Source: Paenibacillus daejeonensis DSM 15491
Lineage (GTDB): Bacteria > Bacillota > Bacilli > Paenibacillales > Paenibacillaceae
Assembly (NCBI RefSeq): GCF_000378385.1
Contig: NZ_KB899659.1
Coordinates: 1 to 64,000 of the forward strand
DNA length: 64,000 nt
Reading direction: 5' to 3'
This document shows positions 25,259-34,199 of this stretch, piece after piece (position 1 is the stretch's first letter; every line of letters begins with the position of its first letter). Under the pieces are notes generated by a model. That model ran no database searches and was not told the DNA's origin. It saw only the letters and a list, made by a program, of their open reading frames with translations. The position numbers were made by a program, and so were the translations under genes.

Positions 25259-26281
25259 ATGAACGACTATGAATTGTTCCGTGCAGGAGATGTCACTTTA
25301 CAATCAGGAGTAACGCTGCCAAACACGGTTTTGGCTTACAAAACGTACGGGACCCTAAATGACACCCGAGACAATGTCATTGTGTACCCTACCGCTTTTG
25401 GAGATATCCACGTTCAGAATGAATGGTTGATTGGCGAAGGAATGGCTTTGGACCCCCGAAATTATTTTATTATCGTTCCGAATCTGCTGGGCAATGGCTT
25501 GTCTTCGTCACCGAGCAATACCCCGCCGCCCTTTGACAAAGCGAACTTTCCGCAGGTCAGTATGGAAGACAATATTACCTTGCAGCATAAACTGCTGATG
25601 GAGGTATTTGCAGTTCGCAAGATTGCTTTGGTCGTGGGATGGTCTATGGGCGGGATCCAGGCTTACCAATGGGCTGTCAGTTATCCGGAGCTTGTCGAGC
25701 GGATCGCGCCGATTGCAGGCCAAGCCAAAACCTGGCCTCACACCCATGTCGTTCTGGAAAGCTTAAAATCTGCACTATTGGCTGCCATTGGCTTCGATAA
25801 CAGCAAATTGAACCAGTTAACTGCCGTAGACCTCCGAGCTGTTGGCCGAGTCTATGCCGGTTGGGGATTGTCACAGGCCTTCTATCGGGAAGAAGGATAT
25901 CGCCTGTTGGGATTCGACTCACTCGAGGCATTTAGTACGGGTGTCTGGGAAGCCAGCTTCATGAAGATGGACCCGCACAATGTCCTCGCGATGTTGTCGA
26001 CAGGACAACAGGCTGATATCAGTGCGAATGCCAGGTATAACGGAGATTTTGATCAGGCATTGGCAAGTATCCAGTCCCTCGCGTGCGTCATGCCGGGCAG
26101 CACAGATTTGTTTTGTACAGCAGAGGATAACCGTTACGAAGTAGAGCGAATGCCCCATGCCGAGCTGCAACCCATTCCTTCTGATTGGGGCCATTTTGCC
26201 GGGCGGGGGATCAATCAGGCTGATAATGAGTGGATTGATAGTCACTTATCGCGGTTGCTGGCGCTGCAGCCACACCAGTAG
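25259..26281 (+). CDS. MetX-like alpha/beta hydrolase (homoserine acetyltransferase family)
   Basis: A 340-residue alpha/beta-hydrolase. The nucleophile serine sits in GWSMGG (about residue 130), the acid in GSTDLFC and the histidine in GHFAGRG near the C terminus. The opening DVTLQSGVTLPNTVLAYKTYG is typical of homoserine O-acetyltransferase relatives. True MetX enzymes have GPSMGG, so a hydrolase or other acyltransferase is equally likely. No methionine-synthesis genes or S-box/T-box leader are nearby. AAGGGAG precedes the ATG. Confidence 0.85.
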   Translation: MNDYELFRAGDVTLQSGVTLPNTVLAYKTYGTLNDTRDNVIVYPTAFGDIHVQNEWLIGEGMALDPRNYFIIVPNLLGNGLSSSPSNTPPPFDKANFPQVSMEDNITLQHKLLMEVFAVRKIALVVGWSMGGIQAYQWAVSYPELVERIAPIAGQAKTWPHTHVVLESLKSALLAAIGFDNSKLNQLTAVDLRAVGRVYAGWGLSQAFYREEGYRLLGFDSLEAFSTGVWEASFMKMDPHNVLAMLSTGQQADISANARYNGDFDQALASIQSLACVMPGSTDLFCTAEDNRYEVERMPHAELQPIPSDWGHFAGRGINQADNEWIDSHLSRLLALQPHQ

Positions 26282-26322
26282 CAGCAGCGCTTGGCTTCCG
26301 AGGGGGATTATCTACCCTTCCA

Positions 26323-27675
26323 TCAACGTTTTTTGGCGGGCGGAATACTCTGAGGGTTGTTGAATACATTGCCCGGATCGTACTTGGCTTTTACTTTACG
26401 CAGGCGGCTATAGTTTTTGCCATAGTAGACGGGACCGGAACACTTGATTCCCTGGTCGGGTACGTTAATATACGAGCCAATGATGTAAGGCTGCAGCTTC
26501 TTCCGGGTATTGCGGGCCAGGGCAATATTTCTGGCTGCATGGGACGGCTTCACCCACGAGCTGTTCCATTCCACATAGTATTGAGCCTTGCGCCAGTAGA
26601 AGGCGGTAGCTCTTGGCGCGATCCGGCTGATGGCTCCGCCCCAATTGAGAAAGAAGAAGCCTGCGGGGGTGCCGCCCTCCGCCTTCTCCAGAAACTCGCG
26701 CATGACGCGATAAGCACGAGCTGGAAAAGGACGCTTGCCAAAGCCGCTGGAGAATTGATTGCTGAATCGTTGGGTGAGCAGGGGATCGGGAGCCAGCATA
26801 AACTTTGTTGCCTTTAGGTAAGGCAGGTACCGCACAGTGATTTGCGTCGGTGTGCCGACACTCAGGATCGGCTGCAATAATCGGAGCGCTTCTTGTTTGG
26901 AGCCCAGGTACATCCCGAGCATACTGACGTTGCCGCCCTTTTTCGGACCGACACTTAGCTCACTCCCCAGCTTGGTACTGGTATGCGGAGCCCAGTCTTG
27001 CCAGCGTCGAACCACTTTCTCGAACTGCTCCCACGGCCAGGTCACTTGGAACACTGTAGCTCTGACGGGAGCTCGTCGGACTTTGAATTTGTATTTGGTG
27101 TAGACGCCGAAATTACCGCCGCCACCGCCGCGCGTAGCCCACAACAGATCAGCATTACGCTTCTTGCTGGCGCGAATGACTGTGCCCTTGGCATCGACCA
27201 TTTCCAGAGCCAGCAGGTTATCGCTGATCAGACCTGTCGTCCGCTGCAGCGGTCCGATTCCGCCGCCGGGTGTGATACCGCCGATACCGACCGAAGGACT
27301 ATCGCCGAACGGCGCAATGAACCCTTGGCGCCCCAGCGTATTAACAATCCGTCCGACCCGGTTGCCGGTTCCAACAACGACCGTACGCTTATTTTTATTC
27401 AAATGAATCGTGTTGAGATTACTTACGTCGATGACAAGCCCGCCGTTCACCTGCGAAAGATTGACCTCCAGCGCATGTCTCCCGCCACGCGGCCGGATTG
27501 GCACGTTGTTTTGGCGGGCCCATCGTATCGCATTCACGACATCCGCAGTGCGTTTAGCAAATACAAACACCTTCGGATATCGATCCGTATGTGGATCCCA
27601 GTTTTTTCGAGCTTCTTCATACCCGGGGTCCCCTCTGAAAATAACCCTTCCCGTAAGCTTTGCCTTTGTTGTCAC
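26323..27675 (-). CDS. FAD-linked oxidase, berberine-bridge type
   Basis: A 450-residue flavoprotein. The PCMH-type FAD-binding domain spans about residues 35-205 (RPRGGRHALEV, VGTGNRVGRIVNTLG, GGGIGPLQRTTGL). The His in GGRH could anchor FAD covalently. The C-terminal BBE motif YDPGNVFNNPQSIPP is present. A GTG start follows AAGGAG by eight bases. There is no signal peptide. Relatives oxidise sugars, alcohols or alkaloid-like compounds with O2; the substrate is unknown here. Confidence 0.9.
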   Translation of the reverse strand: MTTKAKLTGRVIFRGDPGYEEARKNWDPHTDRYPKVFVFAKRTADVVNAIRWARQNNVPIRPRGGRHALEVNLSQVNGGLVIDVSNLNTIHLNKNKRTVVVGTGNRVGRIVNTLGRQGFIAPFGDSPSVGIGGITPGGGIGPLQRTTGLISDNLLALEMVDAKGTVIRASKKRNADLLWATRGGGGGNFGVYTKYKFKVRRAPVRATVFQVTWPWEQFEKVVRRWQDWAPHTSTKLGSELSVGPKKGGNVSMLGMYLGSKQEALRLLQPILSVGTPTQITVRYLPYLKATKFMLAPDPLLTQRFSNQFSSGFGKRPFPARAYRVMREFLEKAEGGTPAGFFFLNWGGAISRIAPRATAFYWRKAQYYVEWNSSWVKPSHAARNIALARNTRKKLQPYIIGSYINVPDQGIKCSGPVYYGKNYSRLRKVKAKYDPGNVFNNPQSIPPAKKR

Positions 27676-27915
27676 CTATTCCACTCCTTATGCTTGATTT
27701 ACGCGATTTGCATCCATGGTGGGCATTACGCTATAACATATGAATGGGAACGGGTGTAGGCATGGGCTGCGGCTGAAAACAATCAAAAAGGGGCTGTCCA
27801 ATAAGTTAGTGAAAGCTGACCGATGGAAGGCCCCTTACTTTTTAGAGAACTTATCGACAGAAGCCGACCTACTGCTAGGTATCGCCTACCCTACGCGTCC
27901 TTACTGCCCTCCCGG

Positions 27916-28100
27916 CTAACGGCCATATATACGCTTATTTGCCCTGAAAAGGTAGCTCATCATTTCTAACGGCCATATATGCGCCTATTGTGGCCAAACA
28001 GACCACTGGAGCCTCAAAAACCCTCCAATAACTGCGCTGGTGGCCGTTAGAATTCAAAGTGACTCGATTTGGGCGAAATAGCGGCTGTGGTGACCGTTAC
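27916..28100. repeat. 185-bp palindromic four-unit element, full copy 2
   Basis: Forward units at 27916-27939 and 27966-27989; reverse units at 28027-28050 and 28077-28100. Linkers are 26 nt and the centre is 37 nt, identical geometry to copy 1. Units read (C/G)TAACGG(C/T)CA, then variable bases, ending in TTATT or CTATT. A further reverse-like unit ends at 28136 (TGTCCGTTAGAG), outside the 50-nt register. Confidence 0.85.
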
Positions 28101-28174
28101 AAAATTTCTAATCGACACGCTCATGGTGTCCGTTAGAGCCCCAGCGCGCTTCGTTCCGTTGATGTTCAAATCAA

Positions 28175-28219
28175 AAAAGGTTGGGCGGAATACCTAACGG
28201 TTTCTCGTCCAACCTTTTT
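28175..28219 (-). terminator. Terminator of the Rieske gene
   Basis: AAGGTTGGGCG and CGTCCAACCTT arms with T/A runs on both sides, so it works on the minus strand after the stop at 28261. It lies inside the right part of the MITE-like element. Confidence 0.75.
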
Positions 28220-28260
28220 GTTTGGGGACTTATTGGACATCCCCCTCTTCGGCGTTTAAA

Positions 28261-29997
28261 TTACTCCGCTTCAAACAGCTTCTCGCCGCGGTGAAGGCGC
28301 CAAGCGATCTTGGCAGTATGCGGCGTCTCCCTGGAAGTAGGCGCATGGGCCGCAAGATAGCGGGTTAAGGCGAGTATGAACGTTTCGCGGGCTTGCTCGG
28401 CCAGCGGTCCGGATTCATCAGACCAACGATCATATTCTGTGACCGCTGCCTCGTACATCTGGAAGGAATGGAATTCAGCATCCTCCCGAAGCAGCGCATG
28501 TCCTAGCGTATTGAATAACGGCACCGGATTGCCGCCGCTGCGAAGATATCCTACAACCCATGCCCCTGCAGCTGTGACTTGCTGCTGCTTATCCAGCAGC
28601 TCCAGTAGCTCTGCCGGATCCGGCACTTTCTCTTCTGTAACCGAAATAACCGGCCGGGGAGCGCTCGGGATATTCAAGAATCGGTCAAGATAGATGGCGG
28701 CCGCGGTGTGGAAAATGGCGCGAACCAGCCATGGATTAGTCGAACGAATTAGTCCTTCATGCACCGCATGAGCATGTGTGAATGTGTGAAGCACCGAGAT
28801 CCAATCGCCAAAATCATTTTGCGTATGAAACCGGACCACCCGCTCGGCTGCAGCCAATGCCGTAATTTGAGCGAGACGAACCGGTGAAACACCATCGAGC
28901 AAAGCTTCTTTTAGCAGACCGATGGCCCGCAGCGGTTCATCTCCCAGTAAGGCTTGATGCAGCTCCTCTTCATTTACTTCACTAGTGCCGTTCACTGCCG
29001 GAAGTCCTTTATCTTCTAATTCCGCAAAGACAGCTCGTAACGGTTGGACCAAGTCAACTGGAGACTGCCAGCTATACATCTCTTCACTGCGCGACGCGTC
29101 TGCGAACATGGGGAGCAACGAGGCGAGCACTTCTGTTCGCCGCTCCGGAGCTACATAACGCAAGCTTTCAAAAGCTTTATTATGGAAATCCAGCGTATGC
29201 CCTCCGTTAAGGTAGAAGTGATCGGTAGCCGCCATGCTCATCATAGCGAACAACTCATCCGATTCAGCACCGGCTTGCACGGCGCTCAGTAGTACGCGTT
29301 CCGCGCCACGTGTATCCCGGACCTCAATACAATCCCTGTACCACTTCATCAAGCGTTCTGTCGTGACGCCTTCCGGCAGCGGATCGAGCAAGAAGCGTGT
29401 GCCGCTGCCCGCGGAATCCCGCGAGGTATGCAGCATCCCTTGATAGAGTGCCAGAATTCGCCCTTGCTTATCTAATTTGGACAGCACATTCGTCATCGCA
29501 GTGAGGATGGTTAAACCGGACCCCCAACCTTGCCTGCGCTGTCTAAGACCAAATTCGATGCCAATCGCTGCGATTTCCGTTTCGGGAACCTCCGCCTCCA
29601 CCAAGCCTACAATAGCCTTGGCTATCACGAGACCAATATTTTGTTCCAGCCCATTGAGGAGACGATCCTTGTAGAGCTGGACTTTATTGCCACCGCGGGC
29701 ATTGGGGTTGACCCACAGCACTTCATCTTCAATTATAATCTCATGCAGCGGGACATCGTCTGCCCAAGGGTCGAGCGTGCCCCCGCTACACACATCAAAC
29801 CGTGCATGATGCCAATGGCAGGTCAAAATTCCGTCACACAGGCTCCCCATGTGGAGGGGGAATCCGAGATGAGGGCAACGGTTATCCAGCGCATGCCATT
29901 CATTCTCGTGATGGAACACAACAATGCCGCCTTTGATGACTTTTGGGCCTTGTACACGCAGTTCCTCTGTCTTACCCGCTTCGATCCAACCCTTCAT
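28261..29997 (-). CDS. Rieske [2Fe-2S] protein with long C-terminal helical domain
   Basis: 578 residues. Residues 1-105 form a Rieske ferredoxin domain with both cluster motifs: CPHLG at about 41 and CHWHH at about 60. Residues about 110-575 are almost entirely helical and contain HTLDFHNKAF, HTHAHAVHEGL and FHTAAAIYLDRFL. These are histidine-rich helices that recall questin-oxidase-like proteins, though the match is uncertain. The Rieske domain presumably passes electrons to an oxygen-activating site in the second part. It has its own promoter at 30034 and follows the transporter operon. Confidence 0.82.
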   Translation of the reverse strand: MKGWIEAGKTEELRVQGPKVIKGGIVVFHHENEWHALDNRCPHLGFPLHMGSLCDGILTCHWHHARFDVCSGGTLDPWADDVPLHEIIIEDEVLWVNPNARGGNKVQLYKDRLLNGLEQNIGLVIAKAIVGLVEAEVPETEIAAIGIEFGLRQRRQGWGSGLTILTAMTNVLSKLDKQGRILALYQGMLHTSRDSAGSGTRFLLDPLPEGVTTERLMKWYRDCIEVRDTRGAERVLLSAVQAGAESDELFAMMSMAATDHFYLNGGHTLDFHNKAFESLRYVAPERRTEVLASLLPMFADASRSEEMYSWQSPVDLVQPLRAVFAELEDKGLPAVNGTSEVNEEELHQALLGDEPLRAIGLLKEALLDGVSPVRLAQITALAAAERVVRFHTQNDFGDWISVLHTFTHAHAVHEGLIRSTNPWLVRAIFHTAAAIYLDRFLNIPSAPRPVISVTEEKVPDPAELLELLDKQQQVTAAGAWVVGYLRSGGNPVPLFNTLGHALLREDAEFHSFQMYEAAVTEYDRWSDESGPLAEQARETFILALTRYLAAHAPTSRETPHTAKIAWRLHRGEKLFEAE

Positions 29998-30033
29998 GTA
30001 AACGCCTCCAATTTATTGGGTTATCTAGGTTGA

Positions 30034-30062
30034 ATGCTATCTAATGGTGGTACGCTTGTCAA
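30034..30062 (-). promoter_or_regulatory. Promoter of the Rieske gene
   Basis: Minus strand: TTGACA (30057-30062), 17 bp, TAGCAT (30034-30039). It lies after the terminator at 30101 and 37 bases before the gene. GGAGG precedes its ATG. The Rieske gene can therefore be expressed separately from the genes upstream. Confidence 0.75.
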
Positions 30063-30100
30063 TCTGAGAGTTTTGAATCTCTTCAAAAGCATGAAAAAAA

Positions 30101-30122
30101 GCCGCCATCTGCTGATGGCGGC
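30101..30122 (-). terminator. Terminator after the NCS1 permease gene
   Basis: Perfect GCCGCCATC / GATGGCGGC stem with a TGCT loop and seven T on the minus strand, directly after the stop at 30124. Confidence 0.9.
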
Positions 30123-30123
30123 T

Positions 30124-31467
30124 TCATCCTTGAACTCTTGATTTCTTGAATATCCTTCCAGCAGATGAGGACGATCGTGTGAACAGCAAATGTAAAATAC
30201 CTGCAATCAAACATGAACTGAGCCCAGGCATCAGCTCGTCCGGTACCGTGTAGAAGTAAACAGCTGCGAGTGCCACTGCGAAAATGGCAGACAGGTTGAA
30301 ACCATGCCAATACTGGTAGATTCCATCCCCACGCACCAATGCCTCCACATCAATCTGCTGCCTGTGCACAATTAGATAATCGACGACCAGGACCCCTGCC
30401 AGCGGGATTGCAAGCCCGCCCAACGCGTGAATATAAACGGCTGCGTGATCGATAATCCCCGGATACAGACATATTCCGCCCGACACGAGACCGAAGATCC
30501 CTGTCGTCTTCATACGGTTCGTAGCGGGAAACGTATTAAGCAGTGACATGCCTCCCGTGTAGGCATTATTCAAATTAATCGCACACAAGCTGACCAATAC
30601 ACCTGACAACATGAGTAACTGAATCAAAAGCGAGTCATTCAAAGGACTGGCTGCAAGATAGGGATTCCATTCACCCGAAGCGATTGCGCCATAAGCGACC
30701 AGACTTGCCGTCACTGCCATACCAGTTGTACTCCCGCTGACCAGACCGAGGAAGGCGTCTCTCCGGTTCCGAGCGTACCGGCACAAGTCAGAGGAGCCGG
30801 TTATCGCAGGCACATATTGGGCGAAGGCTAGCCCGGTATACAAAAGAAAGGTTCCTAGGGATCGTTCCTCGCCAGCAGCGACAATGCTGGACCATTGGTA
30901 GGCAGTGTTATCAGTCGTCAAAAACTGCCAGAGCAGTACGATCATGACGAGCAGCATCACTGGGAAGATCAGTCGTACTGCCAACTGCACTGTCTTGTAG
31001 CCGGCGATCGCAAGTACGGTCATGACGGCCGCGAACAGAAACGACAGCCACATGAGATTCATAGTGACACCAGTCAGACGCTCTAGCATGAAGCTTACAA
31101 CAACCGCGGCTCCAACGGTTTGCACGGAGAACCAATAGACGGCAATTACGGCTCTCAAGAGAGAGCCAACGTAACGCGAGCCGTTGACTCCGAGAATCAT
31201 CCGGGATGCGAACTGGCCGGGAATGCCATAGTCAACGCCGGGAAAGGAAAACAAGGCAACCAGTATAAAGGCAAGTACATTGCCGACAACCATGCTGGCG
31301 ACTGCCCACCAAAAAGGTAAACCTCCTTGCAGAACGGCCAATGCCGGCAGCAGGAAGTTGCCGGCATTGAATGAGAACGAAAACTGGAGTAAGAAATAAT
31401 CGCGCCAGGTCGACGTACGTTGTCCAGCGGGGACCGGTTCTAGTCCGATCTTCTCGATAAAAGCCAA
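30124..31467 (-). CDS. NCS1-family permease (cytosine/purine/hydantoin type)
   Basis: A 447-residue membrane protein with about twelve helices. NCS1 features include NAGNFLLPALAVLQGGLPFW near the N terminus, FPGVDYGIPGQFASR and GLAFAQYVPAITGSSDLCRY. It is predicted to import a nucleobase or related heterocycle with Na+ or H+. TTG is used as start, seven bases after GAGGG. It is the last gene of the operon that begins at the monooxygenase, and its substrate class hints that the pathway handles a nitrogen heterocycle. Confidence 0.88.
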   Translation of the reverse strand: MAFIEKIGLEPVPAGQRTSTWRDYFLLQFSFSFNAGNFLLPALAVLQGGLPFWWAVASMVVGNVLAFILVALFSFPGVDYGIPGQFASRMILGVNGSRYVGSLLRAVIAVYWFSVQTVGAAVVVSFMLERLTGVTMNLMWLSFLFAAVMTVLAIAGYKTVQLAVRLIFPVMLLVMIVLLWQFLTTDNTAYQWSSIVAAGEERSLGTFLLYTGLAFAQYVPAITGSSDLCRYARNRRDAFLGLVSGSTTGMAVTASLVAYGAIASGEWNPYLAASPLNDSLLIQLLMLSGVLVSLCAINLNNAYTGGMSLLNTFPATNRMKTTGIFGLVSGGICLYPGIIDHAAVYIHALGGLAIPLAGVLVVDYLIVHRQQIDVEALVRGDGIYQYWHGFNLSAIFAVALAAVYFYTVPDELMPGLSSCLIAGILHLLFTRSSSSAGRIFKKSRVQG

Positions 31468-31515
31468 ATCTTTTCCCTCAATTCGTAGGATCCGTGTATC
31501 ATCGGATGTGCTGCG

Positions 31516-33132
31516 TTACTTGGTCTTGATCTCATCGACATGGAACATCTGATCAATCCGTGGGTCGTAATCCAGGCTGTCGCTCATGCCCATGAAGCTG
31601 ACGTCCTGATACAGATAAATATAAGGCATCTCCTCGGCAACGATTTGCTGCACCTCTTTGTACTGCTCGGCGCGAGAATCTGGATCCATGTTCACGGCAG
31701 CTGCATCCAGCAACTCGTCAACGCGAGGATTGCTGTAGCCGAAGGCTGCAGGCTGGTAAGTGGAATGGAAATGACCCAGCGCATGAGAGCTATCAAACAG
31801 CGTGTTGTTCCATCCGGTGAGCAAAAGCTCTTTGTTCTCACCGTTCGTGCGGACGCTGACATAATTGCTCGCTTCGAGTAGTACCAGGTTCACTTTGATC
31901 CCCACCTCTTCCAGCATGCCGGCAATGACCTGGGCTGTATCGCTGTCCGCATAAGAACGGCCTTGGGATGAGGTCAGCGTAATCTCGAGATTATTGGTAT
32001 AGCCCGCTTCGGCCAGCAACTCACGTGCCCGTTCGGGGTCATAGCGATAGGTATCGTACAGAGTCTCGTCGAATCCGAAGGTACCGGGCACAGGACGCGT
32101 GCGCGTCGGTTTGCCTTCGCCGTCGGCGAATATATCGCTCAGCACCTGATTGTCGATCGCGTAGTCTATGGCCTGTACCACGCGCGGATCCGAGGTCTTG
32201 AACGCGTCGTTCTGGTTAACATACAGCATCCTCACCGTTGTTGTATCCGATTTAACGATGGAGGTGCCGTCATTACTATTGACCCGCTCCAGATCGGTCG
32301 GTGGAATCGAAGCGGCGATCTGCACGCCGCCGGTCATGAGCTCGGCAACGCGGGTCGAGGTCTCCATAATCGTCCGGAAGATGACTGTGTCCCACTCGGA
32401 GACGTCTCCTTCGAAATAGTCATCGAACTTTTTCATCGTCATTCGGTCGCCCTTCAGCCATTCGACGAATTCATAAGGGCCGCTGCCTACGGGGTGCTGC
32501 TGGAAGGCGTCCCAGCCGTTCTCTTCAATATAGTTCTTGGGGAAGATGCCGGCTGCCTCTCTTGCTAGACGATAAGGCAGTGCCGGGTCAGGGCCGTCAG
32601 TGATGATCTCGAAGTTCAGAGGATCCAGCACCTTGACTTCCTGAATTGTTTTGAAATTGGCATGCTGCACCAGCTTGTTATCCTGTGCGACACGCTCCAG
32701 CGAGAATTTCACATCCTCCGCAGTCAACTGATCGCCATTATGGAACAGGATGTTGTCACGCAGGGTAAAGGACCAGGTTGTATCATCCAGCGCTTCGTAG
32801 GACTCCGCCAGATGGGGATGCAGCGTCCCCTCATTGTCGCGTTTTAGCAAATAGCTCTGCAGATTGACCATGACGCCCTCTGTGGAGATAGCTGTCGTAC
32901 CATGAGTGTCCAAGGTATCGATATCCTGCGATAACGCGATAACCAATGTCTTGCCCCCAGCCGAGTCCCCCTCCGTTGTCGTACCATTCCCTGTCTGTGC
33001 CTGGGTATTGCCCGTTTGCCCTGCTCCACTGGTCGTATCATTTCCTCCGGAGCATCCCGCCAGCAGCAATAGCGCCATTGTGGTCAGGAATACAGAGCTG
33101 ATTCGTTGAACCTTCTGTTTTCTCTGTTGCAT
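31516..33132 (-). CDS. Oligopeptide/dipeptide-type ABC substrate-binding lipoprotein
   Basis: A 538-residue family 5 solute-binding protein. A lipoprotein signal peptide ends at the lipobox LLAGC (about residue 27), followed by a Ser/Thr/Gly/Gln linker. The family segment SFTLRDNILFHNGDQLTAED is present. It captures the substrate outside the membrane for the permeases encoded upstream at 35233 and 36174. GGAGGGGGAG precedes the ATG. Despite the family name, relatives also bind nickel, glutathione, opines and sugars, so the ligand is open. Confidence 0.92.
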   Translation of the reverse strand: MQQRKQKVQRISSVFLTTMALLLLAGCSGGNDTTSGAGQTGNTQAQTGNGTTTEGDSAGGKTLVIALSQDIDTLDTHGTTAISTEGVMVNLQSYLLKRDNEGTLHPHLAESYEALDDTTWSFTLRDNILFHNGDQLTAEDVKFSLERVAQDNKLVQHANFKTIQEVKVLDPLNFEIITDGPDPALPYRLAREAAGIFPKNYIEENGWDAFQQHPVGSGPYEFVEWLKGDRMTMKKFDDYFEGDVSEWDTVIFRTIMETSTRVAELMTGGVQIAASIPPTDLERVNSNDGTSIVKSDTTTVRMLYVNQNDAFKTSDPRVVQAIDYAIDNQVLSDIFADGEGKPTRTRPVPGTFGFDETLYDTYRYDPERARELLAEAGYTNNLEITLTSSQGRSYADSDTAQVIAGMLEEVGIKVNLVLLEASNYVSVRTNGENKELLLTGWNNTLFDSSHALGHFHSTYQPAAFGYSNPRVDELLDAAAVNMDPDSRAEQYKEVQQIVAEEMPYIYLYQDVSFMGMSDSLDYDPRIDQMFHVDEIKTK

Positions 33133-33179
33133 GTTGCTTCTCCCCCTCCGTTGATCGCCTGCTTCTCTTCATCCGTTCC

Positions 33180-34199
33180 TTAATAGGAACCGGCAACCTT
33201 CAAGTCTTTTTGGCGTGGATAATGGCAAGCCGCGAGATGGCCTCCATATTCTCCGGTTTGAAGCGTTGGCGCCTCACTCTTGCACAGATCAGTCGCATAA
33301 GGACATCGGGTATGGAAGGTACAGCCGGGCGGCGGGTTGACCGGGCTCGGCAGATCGCCTTCCAGGATAAACTCCTGCCGGTCAGACCGCTGTGTGGGAT
33401 CGGAGATCGGGATGGAAGCGAGCAACCCCTCGGTATAGGGATGCATCGCTTGGTGGAACAGCTGTTCCTTGGCAGCAATCTCCACGATCTTCCCCATGTA
33501 CATCACAGCGATGCGGTCGCTGATATGCTTGACGGCGGGGAGCCCGTGTCCAATGAAGATGTAGGTGAGCTTCAACTCCTTCTGCAGACTGGAGAGCAGA
33601 TTGAGGATCTGCGCCTGGATCGAGACGTCGAGGGCAGACACCGCTTCGTCGCAGATGATTAACTTGGGTTTGAGAGCCAAGGCCCGGGCAATACCAATTC
33701 GTTGACGCTGACCTCCGCTGAACTCATGCGGATATCGCTTGGCATATGCCGGGCTAAGGCCAACCATATCCATCAGCTCCGCAACTCTCGCGTCAATTTG
33801 CGCCCCTTCCAGCATGTGATGAGTTAACAATGGCTCGGCAATCAAGTCGCGTACCTTCATCCGTGGATTCAGTGAGGCATAAGGGTCTTGGAAGATCATC
33901 TGGATATCTTTGCGCCGTTCGCGCATCTGGTGATTGTTCAGCTTCAGTAGATCCTCGCCTTCGAACAACACCTCTCCAGCAGTTGCCTGCATTAATCGGA
34001 GGATCAGACTGCCGGTCGTTGATTTACCGCAACCGGATTCGCCCACAATACCGAACGTCTCCCCTCTATGGACTTTGAAGCTGATTCCGTCAACAGCCTT
34101 AAGCTGGGCGGGTTTGCGGTTGAACCATCCCTTCCCGACATCGAAATGCTTGGTTAAACCTCTAACCTCCAGCAGCGGCTCTTCTTTTAAACTCCTCAT
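33180..34199 (-). CDS. Oligopeptide-type ABC transporter ATPase (OppF-like)
   Basis: A 339-residue ATPase: Walker A GESGCGKSTTG, signature FSGGQRQRIG, Walker B LIICDEAVSALD (DEA is usual for OppF), switch His in IGHGL. The C-terminal oligo_HPY region has GCTFHTRCP, which may bind an iron-sulfur cluster in this family. Its start overlaps the end of the OppD-like gene by 38 bases, with AGGTGGAG upstream, so translation is coupled. It drives import together with 34162. Confidence 0.92.
   Translation of the reverse strand: MRSLKEEPLLEVRGLTKHFDVGKGWFNRKPAQLKAVDGISFKVHRGETFGIVGESGCGKSTTGSLILRLMQATAGEVLFEGEDLLKLNNHQMRERRKDIQMIFQDPYASLNPRMKVRDLIAEPLLTHHMLEGAQIDARVAELMDMVGLSPAYAKRYPHEFSGGQRQRIGIARALALKPKLIICDEAVSALDVSIQAQILNLLSSLQKELKLTYIFIGHGLPAVKHISDRIAVMYMGKIVEIAAKEQLFHQAMHPYTEGLLASIPISDPTQRSDRQEFILEGDLPSPVNPPPGCTFHTRCPYATDLCKSEAPTLQTGEYGGHLAACHYPRQKDLKVAGSY

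Larger units (their letters stand above)
27790..28244. mobile_element. MITE-like 455-bp element with 17-bp terminal inverted repeats
   Basis: The left end GGGGCTGTCCAATAAGT (27790-27806) and right end ACTTATTGGACATCCCC (28228-28244) are inverted copies with 16 of 17 matches. It contains no ORF of credible size. Inside are a terminator-like GGGGC/GCCCC helix near the left end, a full 185-bp palindromic element (27916-28100) close to the centre, and the terminator at 28175. I see no clear target duplication. It could be a non-autonomous transposon or a decayed IS. Confidence 0.6.

Noticed and set aside
25259-26281. Methionine biosynthesis locus (metX)
   Set aside because: The nucleophile motif is GWSMGG rather than GPSMGG, and there are no met neighbours or methionine riboswitch.
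26983-27759. 258-codon plus-strand frame
   Set aside because: It lies antisense to the FAD oxidase gene, which has full family motifs and a good ribosome site.
27790-28244. Idea that the inverted-repeat element is mobilised by the transposase at the left edge
   Set aside because: No GGGGCTGTCC-like end could be found near the transposase start, so the link cannot be supported here.
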